From positions 63,430,926 through 63,494,925 of the forward strand of contig CM075942.1 of the NCBI GenBank assembly GCA_038030265.1: a stretch of DNA of 64,000 nucleotides, in the 5' to 3' direction. A program made the translations under genes and the position numbers. Positions 1-10,884 of this stretch are shown here, piece after piece. The notes under the pieces are model-generated. The model worked only from the letters and a program-made list of their open reading frames with translations, ran no database searches and had not been told where the DNA came from. Source of the stretch: Corythucha ciliata. Taxonomy: Eukaryota > Arthropoda > Insecta > Hemiptera > Tingidae. Numbering within the stretch: the stretch's first letter is position 1; each line of letters begins with the position of its first letter.

Positions 1-689
1 TTTTCGGGGTAAATCATTAATTTTAGAATTTATATCAGTCTGTTATTGTTTTCAGGAAAAAATGACCCACATTGATGAAATACGTTACGCTGGATTACTG
101 TTATCTAGTGCGGTCTTGGACATCTAGTGATTAGCATAGAGCAGAATTTGGGTGAAAAAACCATGGTTTTATAATTTCGAGTGACAATTCCTACTTTTTT
201 CGAGAAAAAAAAAAAATTATAGAGCTAATGATGAAGTTGTAATATTTAGTTACAGCTAATGAATACAGTAGCAAATGATTTAGCCGCGTTTTTGAGATAA
301 ATATCCATTTTTGGAGCACCGTATACGCAGATAACGAGGTGAAGAAACCATTCATGTCGACCATTCCGCCAGATTTTTGGGCTGAATTGTCGGCTCTCCA
401 GTAGCAGATCGAGATAAGGGTGGGGGGGTGGACCGGCCCGGACCATAAAAGATGGAAAAAAGAGGAATTTTAGTTTCTATGCTCAGGAATGTGGGTATAC
501 GTGAATAGGAGTTTTGGTATGCGGTTGGACAGCAATATTGGGTCCTATTTCGACGATTTTCAATTACATCCCACCTGGGAGAATGGAACGTTGCAAGGTG
601 ATCAGCAAAGAGTGTGAAGAGCAAAAAAAAAATGTTCGATTTATTGCCCTCAAAAGCGCTATTCTGATGGATGAAATTAATCAAAACGC
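1..689. other. Unassigned AT-rich sequence
   Basis: No recognisable gene, tRNA or element. The short open frames here show no known domain and carry no supporting context. Confidence 0.5.
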
Positions 690-1175
690 TAGTTTTGATT
701 AACGAAACTAATGAACGAACGATATTAGTGAAACGCTAGTTCGCAGATAAAAATTTGGGGGAAAAAAAAACTAAATCACGACTGAAATTTAGGAAAATGG
801 CTAATTAGCGGCTAAAATTAGGACAAACGCTAAGTTCAAGGCGAAAATTGAGAAAAATCACTAATAAAATGCTCATAAAATTGAGAAAAATCGCGAATGA
901 AATTGTAAATAAGTGCTAACTTTGCTATAGCGGATAAAATTTGGACAAATGATCATCGCGACCAAAATCGAATAGAATCGCTAATTAATTCGCGAATGAA
1001 ATGGGGAAAACTCGCTTACTCGTGGATGAAATTGAAAAAAAGCGCTATAATTCGCCGATAAAGTCTGAAAATAACGTTAATTCGCGGATACAAATGACAA
1101 AAGTCACTAATTCGTGACTAAAATTATTGAGAAAAACGCTAATTAAAGCCTTAAGTTCAAAAAAATTTCGCTCCG
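690..1175 (-). repeat. Degenerate ~28-bp repeat array, GCTAATTCGCGG dialect
   Basis: About 17 imperfect units built on a core like GCTAATTCGCGGCTAAAATT followed by a GAGAAAAA-type spacer. Units vary in length (about 25-32 bp) and sequence, so this is an old, strongly diverged array rather than a clean satellite. The same core occurs in the opposite orientation in the blocks at 7.0-8.0, 20.5-21.2, 27.1-27.4 and 57.5-57.8 kb. There is no coding potential. Confidence 0.75.
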
Positions 1176-1325
1176 GCAGCTGGCGGTCGGAAAGAGTGCA
1201 TTTCATTTTGTATACGGATACCCTAAGCCGTCCCAGAAGTAGGAATGTTGAGACCATGATTTGTTTCGTTTATGTTTGACCCTCCCTCGTACTGTTTGCT
1301 GCCGGGTTTGTTTAAGCTGAACTTA

Positions 1326-2447
1326 ATGGGAATCAAAGGCTATTTCAAAATGGAATCATCATACCGAATATAATGCTTCTGGAATCAACTGGTGATTTGT
1401 AGTGATTTTTTTACCATTTTAACCCCTATTTTCCCCCTTCCACCTTGACCGATTTGGTCCAAATGCTATACCGACCGGGGCCTTATGACTACTGATTTTT
1501 GTGCCAAAGCGCGTTCCGCTAAATTAATTTCTACGAGAGTTATCGTGCTAACAAGGCCTCACACTTACTTCCACCCCGGGGACATCGCCCCCTCCCCCTC
1601 GACTTTTTCAAAAAATTAAAATGGGAATCAAAGGCTAGTCTAACATGGAGTATACGTACCGAATATCATGCTTCTAGAATCAACTGGTGATTTTTGGTGA
1701 TTTTTTGACGACTTCAAGCCGTATTTTCCCCCCCACCACCTTGACCGATTTGGCCCAAATGCAATACCGACCGGGGTCTTATGACTACTGATTTTTTTGC
1801 CAAAGCGCGTTCCGCTAAATTAATTTGTACGAAAGTTATCGTGCTAACGTGACCACACACTTATTTCCACTCCGGGGGCAACACCCCCTCCCCTTCGACT
1901 TTTTCAAAAAATTAAAATGGGAATCAAAGGCTACTCTAACATGGAGTATACGTACCGAATATGATGCTTCTAGAATGAACTGGTGATTTATAGTGATTTT
2001 TTTACCATTTCAACCCCTATTTTCCCCCCCTCCACCTTGACCGATTTGGCCCAAATGCAATACCGACCGGGATCTTATGACTACTGATTTTTTAGATAAA
2101 GCGCGTTCTGCTAAATTAATTTCTACGAGAGTTATCGTGCTAACAAGACCACACACTTACTTCCACCCCGGGGGCACCACCCCCTCCCCCTTGACTTTTT
2201 CAAAAAATTAAAATGGGAATCAAAGGCTAGTCTAACATGGAGTATACGTACCGAATATGATGCTTCTAGAATCAACTGGTGATTTTTAGTGATTTTTTGA
2301 CGACTTCAAGCCCGATTTTCCCCCCCTCCACCTTGACCGATTTGGCCCAAATGCAATACCGACCGGTGTCTTATGACTACTGATTTTTGTGCCAAAGCGC
2401 GTTCCGCTAAATTAACTTCTACGAGAGTTATCGTGCTAACAAGGAAA
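1326..2447 (+). repeat. 296-bp satellite, about 3.8 tandem copies
   Basis: Units start with GGGAATCAAAGGCT at 1328, 1623, 1919 and 2215, giving a spacing of 295-296 bp. Each contains the landmarks CTTGACCGATTTGG, TTATGACTACTGATTTT and AGTTATCGTGCTAAC. The last unit stops early at about 2445, just before an AT microsatellite. Copies differ by scattered substitutions and short C-tract length changes. No open frame persists through the units. Confidence 0.93.
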
Positions 2448-2450
2448 CGG

Positions 2451-2521
2451 CCATAATATTATAAATAAATATATATATAAATATATATATAAAGAAATAT
2501 ATAGAGATATATATATATATG
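2451..2521. repeat. AT-rich microsatellite
   Basis: An imperfect (TA)n tract with AAATATAT and AGAAATAT interruptions, directly after the truncated last satellite unit. Confidence 0.9.
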
Positions 2522-2639
2522 AATTCCGGAGACCACTGAATTCGTGTTCTAGAGGTTCTGAAACATGAAAAAAACATGACATGACCCATGTTTGCCACCA
2601 TCACGACGAGACCAATAGTGCATTTTCAGAATGAAATGC

Positions 2640-2847
2640 ACTAAAACCACTGATCCTCGGCTAAAATTGAGGAAAACACCAATCCGAGGCTTTTGAAGGC
2701 AACTCTTCAATTTGCAGGCAAATTCACAGAAGGAAATTGGTTTCAGGACGGAAGCAATTTAATCGTGGCTAAAAAGTGCTAATTCAGGGTGAAAATTGGG
2801 GAAAATCTCTCATTAGTGGCTACAAAATCAGGAATAACACAAAATGA
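2640..2847 (-). repeat. Degenerate short-repeat block, left flank of Gypsy-1
   Basis: Several imperfect copies of the GCTAATTC..GG(C)TAAAATTG core. The block is interrupted by the Gypsy element at 2853. The sequence across the element at 7037 onward carries related units in the other orientation. Confidence 0.6.
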
Positions 2848-2852
2848 GCGTT

Positions 2853-2970
2853 TAGTTTGATTATACAAACACAAGTTTCTTTGAGAGTGAACCAAAACAG
2901 AATAAATTTTTATTTTTATATCATGTGGAACTTTTTCAATGAAGTGGAAGGAGAAGTGAAGTTGCCACAA
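2853..2970 (-). repeat. Gypsy-1 3' LTR
   Basis: A 118-bp direct repeat of 6919-7036. On the minus strand it begins TTGTGGCAACTTCACTTC and ends AATCAAACTA. A run of Cs follows at 2973-2979 on the plus strand. Read on the minus strand this is a G-rich tract just 5' of the LTR, consistent with the polypurine tract. Confidence 0.88.
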
Positions 2971-3009
2971 TACTCCCCCCCAAAAATTCCGATGAAATAT
3001 GTCTTTTAA

Positions 3010-4215
3010 GTGCAGAGCGTTACGAGAGGTCGACGAAAATGCACGTGACGACTTTCTGAAGGTGGCTTGTAGTTGATCATTGTTAGTGATGCCGATGAGG
3101 TGTGGGAGGAATGACGAGGGGTGTCAGTGGGTTTGATAGACTGACAACAATTTGATATTTTTGCCATTTTTGTCCAAAGTGAAATACTTCTGGTGCCGTT
3201 TAATGACTTTGAACGGGCCTTCATATGGAGGTTGGAGAGATTTCTTGATGGAGTCAGTTCTGATAAAGACGTGGGAGCTCGTGTAGAGATCAGGGTGTAA
3301 AAAAACATGAGGTTCACTGTGCCGGGAGATTGAAGGTAAGCGGAGACGTTGCATGAATAGTCGAAGTTGTGTTACGAGGTCATACGCGTTGAAATGAGTT
3401 TTGGGGCTATTTTCGAGGAAATCACCGGGTAAACGTAACGCTTGACCGTAGACGATGTCGGTTGGTGCGAATCCAATATCTTCTTTAACTGTAGAGCGAA
3501 GGTGGAGGAGAATGATTGGGAGAACTGTCGTCCAGCTCGAGGTGGACTGGGCCATGATGGCAGCTTTGAGAGTTCTGTGCCACCTTTCTATCATCCCGTT
3601 TGACTGGGGATGATAAGGTGTTGTGTGAATATGCCGAATGCCTAGCAGTTGAGAAAGTTGTTTGAAAATACTTGATTCGAATTGACGGCCTTGATCATAT
3701 GTCAATGTGAGCGGAACGCCAAACCGTGAAATCCAGCCTGCGAGCAACAGTTTCACTTGTTGAGTCTGACATAGGGTAGGCTTCTGGCCAACGCGAAAAA
3801 CGGTCGATGCAGGTTAAGACAAAGCGTTTCCCATTCGAGTTTGGTAAGGGACCCACTAAATCGATGTGCACATGTTCGAAACGGTGGCGAGGAATCTAGA
3901 AGGAGGTGAGAGGACTGTATGTGTGGCGCCCGACTTTGGTTTGTTGACATTGTTGACAGGATCTGCCCCACATTGTACAGTCACGCCGGATGTCAGGCCA
4001 AATATAACGTTTAGTTACGAGCCGGGTCTGTCGCTTGAACTCCCGGGTGGGTGGTTTTATGAACCACTTCCAATCTTTGTGTCAAAGATTTCGCGACGCA
4101 TTGGTTTAGGAACGTAAGGCCGAACATTATTGTGTGAGGTATCGCAGTAGAGTGGCGTATTGCTGCTGAAGGGAATAATCTTTTCAAGTTTGACACTGTA
4201 GTTACATAGCATTGA
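3010..4215 (-). pseudogene. Gypsy-1 integrase region, frameshifted
   Basis: Integrase joins element cDNA to the host chromosome. The readable part at 3124-3756 contains the DDE core: TYDQGRQFESSIF with the second Asp, then TPYHPQSNGMIERWHRTLK with the catalytic Glu. A C-terminal module follows with the GPF/Y-type motif PYEGPFKVIKR. The N-terminal zinc-binding part and first Asp lie at about 3756-4210 in other frames, separated by stops. The final residues (RHVHFRRPL) near 3020 resemble the usual basic C-terminus of Gypsy pol. At least three frame changes make it a pseudogene. Confidence 0.85.
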
Positions 4216-4217
4216 GG

Positions 4218-5590
4218 CTAACTCGTCGTCCGTTGATTGGAGTCTTGCTTGATTGGAGTGAGGGCTGAAATACGTGACACAGTATCGGCTACTGCGTTTT
4301 TTTCGCCGGAGATGTGTTCGATGTGGGTAGTAAATTGACTGATGTACGCGAATTGTCGAGCTTGTGTGGGGGAAGCTTTGTCCAATCTTTGCTGGAAAGC
4401 GTACGTTAGCGGTCGATGATCGGTGTAGACGACAAAGTCTCGACCCTCAAGAAGATATCTGAAATGTTTGATTGTTTCATAAATAGCGAGTAACTCACGG
4501 TCGTAAGTGCTGTATTTGAGCTGACTGGGCTGTAATTTACGTGAGAAGAAACCGAGAGGTTGTTTGTTGTTGTGAATTAATTGATGAACGACACCACCGA
4601 TAGCGACATCTGAAGCATCTGTGCAAATAGAAAGAGGAGCAGTGAGAGAAGGATGGGCGAGTGTTGTGGCTTGGGAAAGGGCAGTTTTGAGGTCGGCGAA
4701 CGCAGTTTGTAGGGGATCTGTCCAATTTAGAGGAGTAGTGTATTTTTTCGGGCGACCTGCGATTGCAGCTTGAAGTGACATCTGTAATTCTGCGGCTCTT
4801 GGGATAAAACGATTGTAAAAATTGAGCATACCTAGAAAACGTCGTAGTTCGATGGTCGTCTTTGGTACTGGATAGTCTAGAATGGGTTCAACTCGATTCA
4901 TATTGGGAGATAACCCAGTTGAGGAGACTTCATGTCCAAGGAATGTGAGTTGTGTGGCACCCAAGACACATTTCTCGGCATTTATTTTGAGACCGTATGC
5001 GTTGAGGCGATCGAAAAGAAGTTTCAAGTGCTCCAGATGTTGTTTCTCCGAAGTTGACGCTACAAGAATGTCGTCCAAGTACACGTAGATGAAGTTTAAG
5101 CCTCGTGTGACTTCATGAATGAACCGTTGAAAGGTAGCTGCGGCATTTCGAAGACCGTACGGCATAAACGGATGTTCAAAAAGGACGAAAGGAGTGATTA
5201 CAGCGGTTTTGGGAATGTCTGCCTCGTGGACGGGAATTTGTTGGTACGCGTGTCGTAGGTCGATGGAAGAAAAAATGTTTGTTCCGTGAAGAATATGGTT
5301 GCAATCGTGGAGGTGTGGAATGGGATAGCGATCTGGTATGGTTATGGAATTTAGACGTCTATAATCACCGCAAATGCGCCATGTTCCGTTCTTCTTCATC
5401 ACCATGTGGATTGGGCTAGCCCAGTTGCTGCGGGAAGGACGTATGAGACTTTTTTTATTTGAGCATCGAAACTTTCTTTGGCTGCAGCCAGTTTGTCTGG
5501 TGCTAAGCGACGTGCTGAAGCAGAGACAGGTTGACCTTTGGTTTCGATGAAGTGTTCAGTATTGTGTGGGGCGCGAGTTTGCGGTTAGGC
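4218..5590 (-). pseudogene. Gypsy-1 reverse transcriptase and RNase H
   Basis: Reverse transcriptase copies element RNA into DNA and RNase H removes the RNA strand. The long frame at 4218-5405 begins VMKKNGTWRICGDYRRLN. It carries the catalytic YLDDILVAS motif, FLGHEVSSTGLSP, and RNase H with TDASDVAIGGVVHQ and YDRELLAIYETIKHFRYLLEG, ending HISGEKNAVADTVSR. The N-terminal start of the domain (HNTEHFIETKGQPVS..RRLAPDKLAAAK) lies at about 5450-5580 in another frame. It is separated by a shift near a T-run at 5451-5458. The catalytic residues are intact in what remains. Confidence 0.92.
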
Positions 5591-6091
5591 TGAAAGTAAA
5601 TTCGGGTAAAAGGAAAGAAGAGACCAGTAAGGGGAATCATGTTTATTGAGTGTGGATAGACCGAGTGAAGGAATGTTGGTGGAAATCGCGGTCGTTGAAC
5701 AATGGCGTCGGTCAATCAAACGACGGGTTTTGAAATCAAGGATGAAGCCATGGTGGAGGAGCAAATCTGCTTCAACAGTGGGGTGAGTGATATCGGCGAT
5801 AGTGAAGCGCCACGAAAAAACGGAGGGTAAATTGAGACTTAGTGTGATTGTTTTGTAGCCATACGTTTTGATGATAGAACCATTGGCCGCACGTAATAGA
5901 CGAGTTGAAGGGTTATTTCGGTCATCGGTGGTAAGTGGTAGAACGGAAATCTCCGAACCAGTGTCGATGAGGAAGGTTTGATGTGCTGTACTGTCTTTGA
6001 TGAAGAGACGACTAGTTAAGACGGACGAACCATGGGTCGCCTCCATGATTGGCCACATTAGTTTTCCGATGGATTTGGACTCTTGCTGCAA
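5585..6091 (-). pseudogene. Gypsy-1 retropepsin protease region
   Basis: Aspartic protease that processes the polyprotein. FLIDTGSEISVLPL contains the catalytic D-T-G triplet. It is followed at the expected spacing by the hydrophobic VEADLLLHHGFILDFK, which matches the usual D-(L/I/F)-L-(L/G)-x-D-F-L segment. It sits between the gag finger and RT, in a frame different from both, so expression as one polyprotein is not possible in this copy. Confidence 0.85.
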
Positions 6092-6890
6092 GGAGGACGA
6101 CAGTTAAGAGCATTGTCTTGAAAAACACGGTGATACCAGCAAATGTCTTCGTTTTGGGAGTCAGAGTTGCGGGATGATGAGCGGCTGGGAGGTCGTGAGC
6201 GAGTCCGTGTGTTCCGGGAAGGGTCGATGTTGACAATTTTGGGTTGAAAGTTGAGTTGATAGGTGGCTGATGGCGACGGTCAGTTGTTGTAGAAGTCGCG
6301 CGAGTTTGGGTTGCAGTGGGGTTTGCGCGGTGGGTGCGCGAGATACAGCGTATAGAGAAGAACCGCATTCAAAAATTTTATCAGCAGTTGTTGCAAGTCG
6401 ATGGACGTCAAGTTCAAGTGTAATTAGCATTTTCTGAACTTCTTCGGGCAAGCGTTCGAGCCACAAATATTTCGGCTTGAGACAGTGAATTGCTGGCGAG
6501 GTCTTTCATTCGTCGGAGGAGGTCAGATGGACGTTCATCTCCAAGCTCCAGTTTACTGAGCAATTGTCGCATCTTCTGGCGATGAGAAAGGGCAAAAAGT
6601 TCCGTGAGACGAGTTTTAAGTGTCTCGTATTTGTGGGTAGCTGGAGGATCCGTGACTAGATCGCTGATCATTGAAAGAACTTCGCTGTCAAGATTGCCCA
6701 CGACGATGTCGAATTTGGTTTGATCGAGTGTGAGCTGTTTGAAAATTGGCTTCGACTTGGACAAACCAGAGAGTCGGGTTCCGTTTCCAGAATGGAGGAA
6801 TTTTTGTTGAAACTGCCGACACTTCTTGATGGGTGTGAGGTCTGGTCACGTCTTCCGGTTCCATTTGGACGAGTATCGTGTGAATGATGC
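6085..6890 (-). pseudogene. Gypsy-1 gag, CsRn1-type, frameshifted
   Basis: Nucleocapsid/capsid precursor. Reading from 6830 toward 6085 in three frames gives, in order: an N-terminal signature PPFWKRNPTLWFVQVEANF; a helical capsid stretch (KFDIVVGNLDSEVLSMISDL, HRQKMRQLLSKLELGDERPS, LLRRMKDLA); WLERLPEEVQKMLITLE; and a C-terminal CWYHRVFQDNALNCRPPC finger at about 6087-6141. The finger is the atypical C-x3-H-type nucleocapsid motif of CsRn1-like elements, not the ordinary CCHC knuckle. Frame changes occur near 6770 and 6440. Confidence 0.85.
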
Positions 6891-6905
6891 GTGTCCTGTG
6901 TTCGA

Positions 6906-6915
6906 GGGGTCACCA
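6906..6915 (-). promoter_or_regulatory. Gypsy-1 primer-binding site (tRNA-Trp-like)
   Basis: Minus-strand TGGTGACCCC lies three bases inside the 5' LTR. It is complementary to a tRNA 3' end GGGGTCACCA, as found in animal tRNA-Trp, the primer reported for CsRn1-like elements. Only about ten bases match, so the tRNA identity is an inference. Confidence 0.7.
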
Positions 6916-6918
6916 ATT

Positions 6919-7036
6919 TAGTTTGATTATACAAACACAAGTTTCTTCGAGAGAGAACCAAAACAGAATAAATTTTTATTTTTATAATATGTGGAACTTT
7001 TTCAATGAAGTGGAAGGAGAAGTGAAGTTGCCACAA
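6919..7036 (-). repeat. Gypsy-1 5' LTR
   Basis: The partner of the LTR at 2853-2970. It differs at only a few positions (for example TTTCTTCGAGAGAG against TTTCTTTGAGAGTG), which suggests the insertion is not very old despite its broken coding region. Confidence 0.88.
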
Positions 7037-7041
7037 GCGTT

Positions 7042-8040
7042 TCTTGCCAAATCTGTAGGCGCTGCGGATAAACGATTCATTTCAATTTTAGCTAGGATTC
7101 AGCGCGCGGTTTTTCACAGTTTCAACCGAATTATTAGCGGTTTTTTTTTTTAAATTTCAGCAGCGCATTAGCGGGTTTTCTCCATTTAAGCCGTGAATTA
7201 GCGTATTTCCTCACTTCTTAGTCACTAGGAATAACGCTTTTCCCCCCATTATTGCCGAGAATTACCATTTTTACTCAATTTCATCCCCGAACTCATGCTT
7301 TTCGGAAAATCAGCGAATTAGCGTTTTTCTCCATTTTATAGCTATGAGCGCTTTTTGTCAACATCAGCCGCGAATTAGAGCATATTCAAATTTTACCAGA
7401 GAATGAGCTTTTTACCTGTTTTGGTTGGGAGAGGTGGGGGGATTAACGGTTTATCTCAATTTTAGCCGTGAATAAGCGGGCTTAATCAGCGGGGTGAATT
7501 AGCACTATTTCTTTTCTTTTATTCTCTTAATTTTAGCGGTGGAGTTTTTTATTTATTTTTTTTTCAGCACAAATTACTGCGTGTTCTCAATTTTAGCCAC
7601 AAATTAGCGGAATTCTCAAAATTTAACTTTTTCCCCTATTTTAGCTGCGTATGAGCGTTTTATTTCCATTTTAGGCGAGCATCGGAGTTTTTCTCAGTTT
7701 CAGCTATGAATTAGAGCTGATTCTCTCCATTTTAGCAGCGAATCAGCCCTTTTTCTCAATTTCAGTTTCGGGGTCCTCGAGAAACAAGGAATGGGCGTTT
7801 TGTCAATATAATATATTTTTGAGCCTGCTGAGTAACTGATTGCCGCTTTCTCTCAAATTTATAGCTGTGAATTAGCTCTTTTTCTTAATTATAACTGCAA
7901 ATTAGCGTTTTTCTCAATTTTTGGCATCGAATTATTGATTTTTTCCTGTTTTTTTTTGGTGCTAAGAATTGGCGTTTTTTCGCTATTTTAACTGAATAAT
8001 AGCGCTCAACTTTTTTTGCAGCGTACTTGCCCCACGATAA
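7042..8040 (+). repeat. Degenerate ~30-bp repeat array, AATTTTAGCCGCGAATTAGCG dialect
   Basis: More than 25 imperfect units with core TCAATTTTAGCCGCGAATTAGC followed by a T-rich GTTTTTC spacer. This is the reverse complement of the dialect at 690-1175. Spacing fluctuates around 28-32 bp, and simple insertions (GGGGGATTAACGG, T-runs) interrupt it. No coding sequence is visible. Confidence 0.85.
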
Positions 8041-8773
8041 ACATGTTATAGCCCGTCAAGTTAAACGTGGACCGTTCTGTGATCAGCCTCTCTAGCTATT
8101 TTTCCTAACCCGCTCCGGGGACTTCGAATTGATATTAACACTTATCTTTGGTAAACAGTGGGACAAATAATTCGGTAACGAAAGTAGAGGGAAGAGATGC
8201 TGCAAGTAATCGAATGAGAGAGCGCTGGCCGCGGGTTCATGTTCTTCTTGACGGGCTATATAGAACCTTAGGCCTTCAGCAACTCTCTGTATTGTCCTCT
8301 AATAAGTTGCCTTTAGACACTTTGAATTTGTGTATTATTCCTCAATTTAGCACCAAATGAGCGCTTGTTCTCATTATTAGCCGCTAATCAGCGTTTTAAA
8401 ACCTATAAACACCTATTTTGGATTTTTGGGCTCCCTTTTAATGGTATCCCGTTGCGGAACGCCCCCCTCCACCCACACCACTACGTTGGTGCCTTACTGA
8501 CTGGTTTGTAGACGAGGGATGATTGGAAGGGGGTCAAGGAATCATGTGTGCAGCTCCCGTTTCAACAGTCCACAGTCCACGCATTATTGTGGGCGCGGCT
8601 TCTTGTTAGGAAGGAACGGGGGGAGGGTGAAACTCTGAAATCCCACCTCGTAAATCCGCCGCTGATCCCGTTCTAAGCACAATCGGAGCGGGCATATTCA
8701 AATGATAAATGTGCGCACACCTCACGAAGTTACGGAGTCGGTTGAGATGCGATGTGTGGTGGGAGTGGGTGGG
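8041..8773. other. Unassigned interval before the Ulp1/PHD TIR element
   Basis: About 300 bp with no repeat character (8041-8340), one short degenerate unit at 8345-8400, then GC-richer sequence with C-runs. An open frame of 70 codons at 8148-8360 has no recognisable domain. Nothing else is supported. Confidence 0.4.
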
Positions 8774-8780
8774 AGGATCT

Positions 8781-9200
8781 AATTTGCGGAAAATCAGTAA
8801 TGCTTGCGGAATCGACATATAAAATGATCCGAGGACGCTGAAAAAGCTCACAGTTCCTACTTGCAATGATCTCAAGAACATTTGTCAACAGTTACCCAGA
8901 GTTACCGAAAAGTACTAGTACTTGTCCCCGAAGAGTCATTTGCGGAAACGATAAAAGCTTGCGGAAACGATATGCAAAAAAACTGGAGGACGCTCAAACC
9001 ACTCACAGTTACTTCTGACATAGTTTGGCAGATTATTTGCTGACAGTTATCTCGGATAACCAAAAACAAAGTACTAGTACTTCTTCCCGAAGAGTAATTT
9101 GCGGAAACCATAAAAGCTTGCGGAAACGTTATGTAAGAAAATTGGAGGAAGCTCAAACCACTCACAGTTACGTCTGACGTAGATTGCACCGAAGGTACAG
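8781..9200 (-). repeat. Left TIR with ~155-bp subterminal repeats
   Basis: Carries the 14-bp palindrome AAGTACTAGTACTT (with small variation) at about 8909 and 9069. Each is followed by paired GCGGAAACGATAAAAGCTTG motifs. It is the inverse of the array at 10885-12266. Confidence 0.88.
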
Positions 9201-9375
9201 GAATCTGGCTCAAAATTTTGATTCGAGACGCATCAGAGATTTATTCAACTGTAAAACATCATTATTGCATGTTATGTTGGATTTTCGATGCGTTGGGAAA
9301 ATAATTAAGAAAAATACGAAGTAAGCAAAATTAGAAAAAAATTAAATAAATAAAAATAAGTTTTTTTGGGGGGGT

Positions 9376-9440
9376 GGGAGGGGGCGCCGGGGTCTGAACC
9401 CGGCAGGCGCCTAAGCCTTCATTGGGCATCTACGCCATAT
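9376..9440 (-). other. tRNA-like relic with perfect T-stem
   Basis: The minus strand reads CCGGG-TTCAGAC-CCCGG, a perfect 5-bp T-stem with a 7-base loop. It is preceded by an A-box-like TGGCGTAGATG about 40 bases upstream. No matching acceptor or anticodon stem could be folded, so this is a tRNA pseudogene or SINE head at best. Confidence 0.3.
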
Positions 9441-10044
9441 AGTATTTGTTTTCTCTTATTTTGAGGGGTGTAAAGCTAGGTAAAACAATAGGAAAAGTGA
9501 GTTATCGAAAATGTTTCTTATATACTTACTAAATCTTATATAATTATCATTCTAGCTCAATTTTAAAGTATTTCAATCAAATTTGATGCTAAATACAACC
9601 CTTTTCAAGGGTATTTCTATTTTTTCAGCCATTTTTTTTCTCCGTTTTTTAATATGGTTCAATCGATATGGAAAACAACATGAATGTTTTATTGTACTGT
9701 TATATGATTATGTATGTGTGAAGCGGAAAATTGAATGTAAGCCTTCTTGGCGAAATATTTATTCATTTTTTGGGTTATATGTTGTATTTTTATTTTTTAT
9801 TTTTTTCAGTTTTTTATTTTTTTCAATTTTTTTATATTTCTTCCAGTTTTTTAATTATTTATTTATTTTTTCCAGTTTTTTATTTTTTTAATTCATTTTT
9901 TTTTATTAGCAAAACGTTATGAAAATTAAAGAAACCAGATTGCATATTATTATCCTGTTTGTTAACGGGTGCATTACGAATTATACGAAATTAATTAAAA
10001 TCGTCAGACGGTGTACGAAACTAAATTGTATTTCGTGAAACTTA

Positions 10045-10857
10045 TCAACTCTGTTCACTTGTGATTTTTTTTTTTTTTTTTTTCATTTGCCAGATTATTC
10101 TAGGTTTTATATAATAAGGGCGGGTTTTCTGGCTCTGTGTTCTTTTCTTGGGGGCGATGTTGCACTGGGCACAGGTAAAAATTCCACTATGATTACCTCT
10201 GTCCGAAACGCATTGCGCGTGGAAGCCACTTCCACATCCCTTGCACGTTATCCAAGTACCAGTTCCGTCTACTATCAAACAACTTTCTTCTTTGCATTTA
10301 AAATATTTTTTGTCTTTTCCCCAGCTTTCATTTATCGTGAGACGCAGGACGTCGAGCGTAGTTATCGCTGAGTTTTGGAATGTCCATGAGACAGTTACGT
10401 CAAAATCTGGTGGTAGAGGTAGACTCTCTAGTCCACGGCCATCGAACTGAAATTTGTAAGGCGGTGGAACTGAGTAGCCAGACTTGAAGTACTCCAAAAT
10501 TTTGTGATGAATCTCGTGACGAGATAAGTTCATTGCAGACGTATCCAGTGATATGGGTTGCGTAAGCACATATTCAGCGAACTTAATTACGTAGATTCCA
10601 CAGTCGTAATTATTATTTTGTTGGGGCAAGTCGGAGGGCGCAACAATTCTGTACGTGTCCGTACCTAACTTAATCCCACGCAACGCGTAGTACGTTGCTG
10701 ATATTTTCAGAACCTTACGGATAGCACACTGTCCCTTTGAGCTCCCCAAACTGTCCAAGTACACTATAGTCTTAAATCTTTGTACCACGACTACTCAGTG
10801 ATCATTGCTTACAATAGGGAAGAATATAACGTCATGATCGGGAATCGTATCGCTTTT
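10045..10857 (-). pseudogene. Ulp1/SENP-type C48 protease domain fused to a PHD finger
   Basis: C48 cysteine proteases cleave SUMO or related ubiquitin-like modifiers. Reading down from 10857, the frame gives IFFPIVSNDH with the catalytic His, then an in-frame TGA at 10797-10795 where the family normally has Trp. VVVVQRFKTIVYLDSLG supplies the catalytic Asp. LPQQNNNYDCGIYVIKF supplies the oxyanion Gln and nucleophilic Cys. About 60 residues later a PHD finger follows: CKEESC, TWITCKGCGSGFHAQC, FTCAQC, a C4HC3 pattern. A basic tail ends at 10045 beside a T-run. Upstream sequence is lost where the tandem-repeat arm begins at about 10880, so the N-terminus is missing. Such proteases travel with some MULE and KDZ transposons. 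I read this as element cargo, not a host SENP gene. Confidence 0.85.
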
Positions 10858-10884
10858 GTCGTTCTTTCAAGCGACTCCTCGTGG

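Larger units (their letters stand above)
2853..7036 (-). mobile_element. Ty3/Gypsy LTR retrotransposon (Gypsy-1, CsRn1-like), degenerate
   Basis: A complete-length element of about 4.2 kb on the minus strand. It has two near-identical 118-bp LTRs, a primer-binding site, and gag, protease, RT/RNase H and integrase regions in the Ty3/Gypsy order. The direct repeat GCGTT at 2848-2852 and 7037-7041 is its target-site duplication. The clade assignment rests on two gag signatures seen in the sequence: PPFW..NPTLWFVQVEANF and a CWYH..CRPPC finger. Both are known from the CsRn1-like lineage of arthropod and helminth elements. Every coding region is frameshifted, so the copy is inactive, yet the LTRs remain very similar. 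Confidence 0.93.

Noticed and set aside
3866..4117. Plus-strand frame over Gypsy-1
   Set aside because: Antisense to the integrase region of a minus-strand element. No independent evidence.
9583..9922. Hydrophobic Phe/Tyr-rich open frames of 63-102 codons
   Set aside because: They arise from a T-rich low-complexity tract (TTTTTTATTTTT). The Phe-Leu-Tyr run is composition, not a membrane protein.
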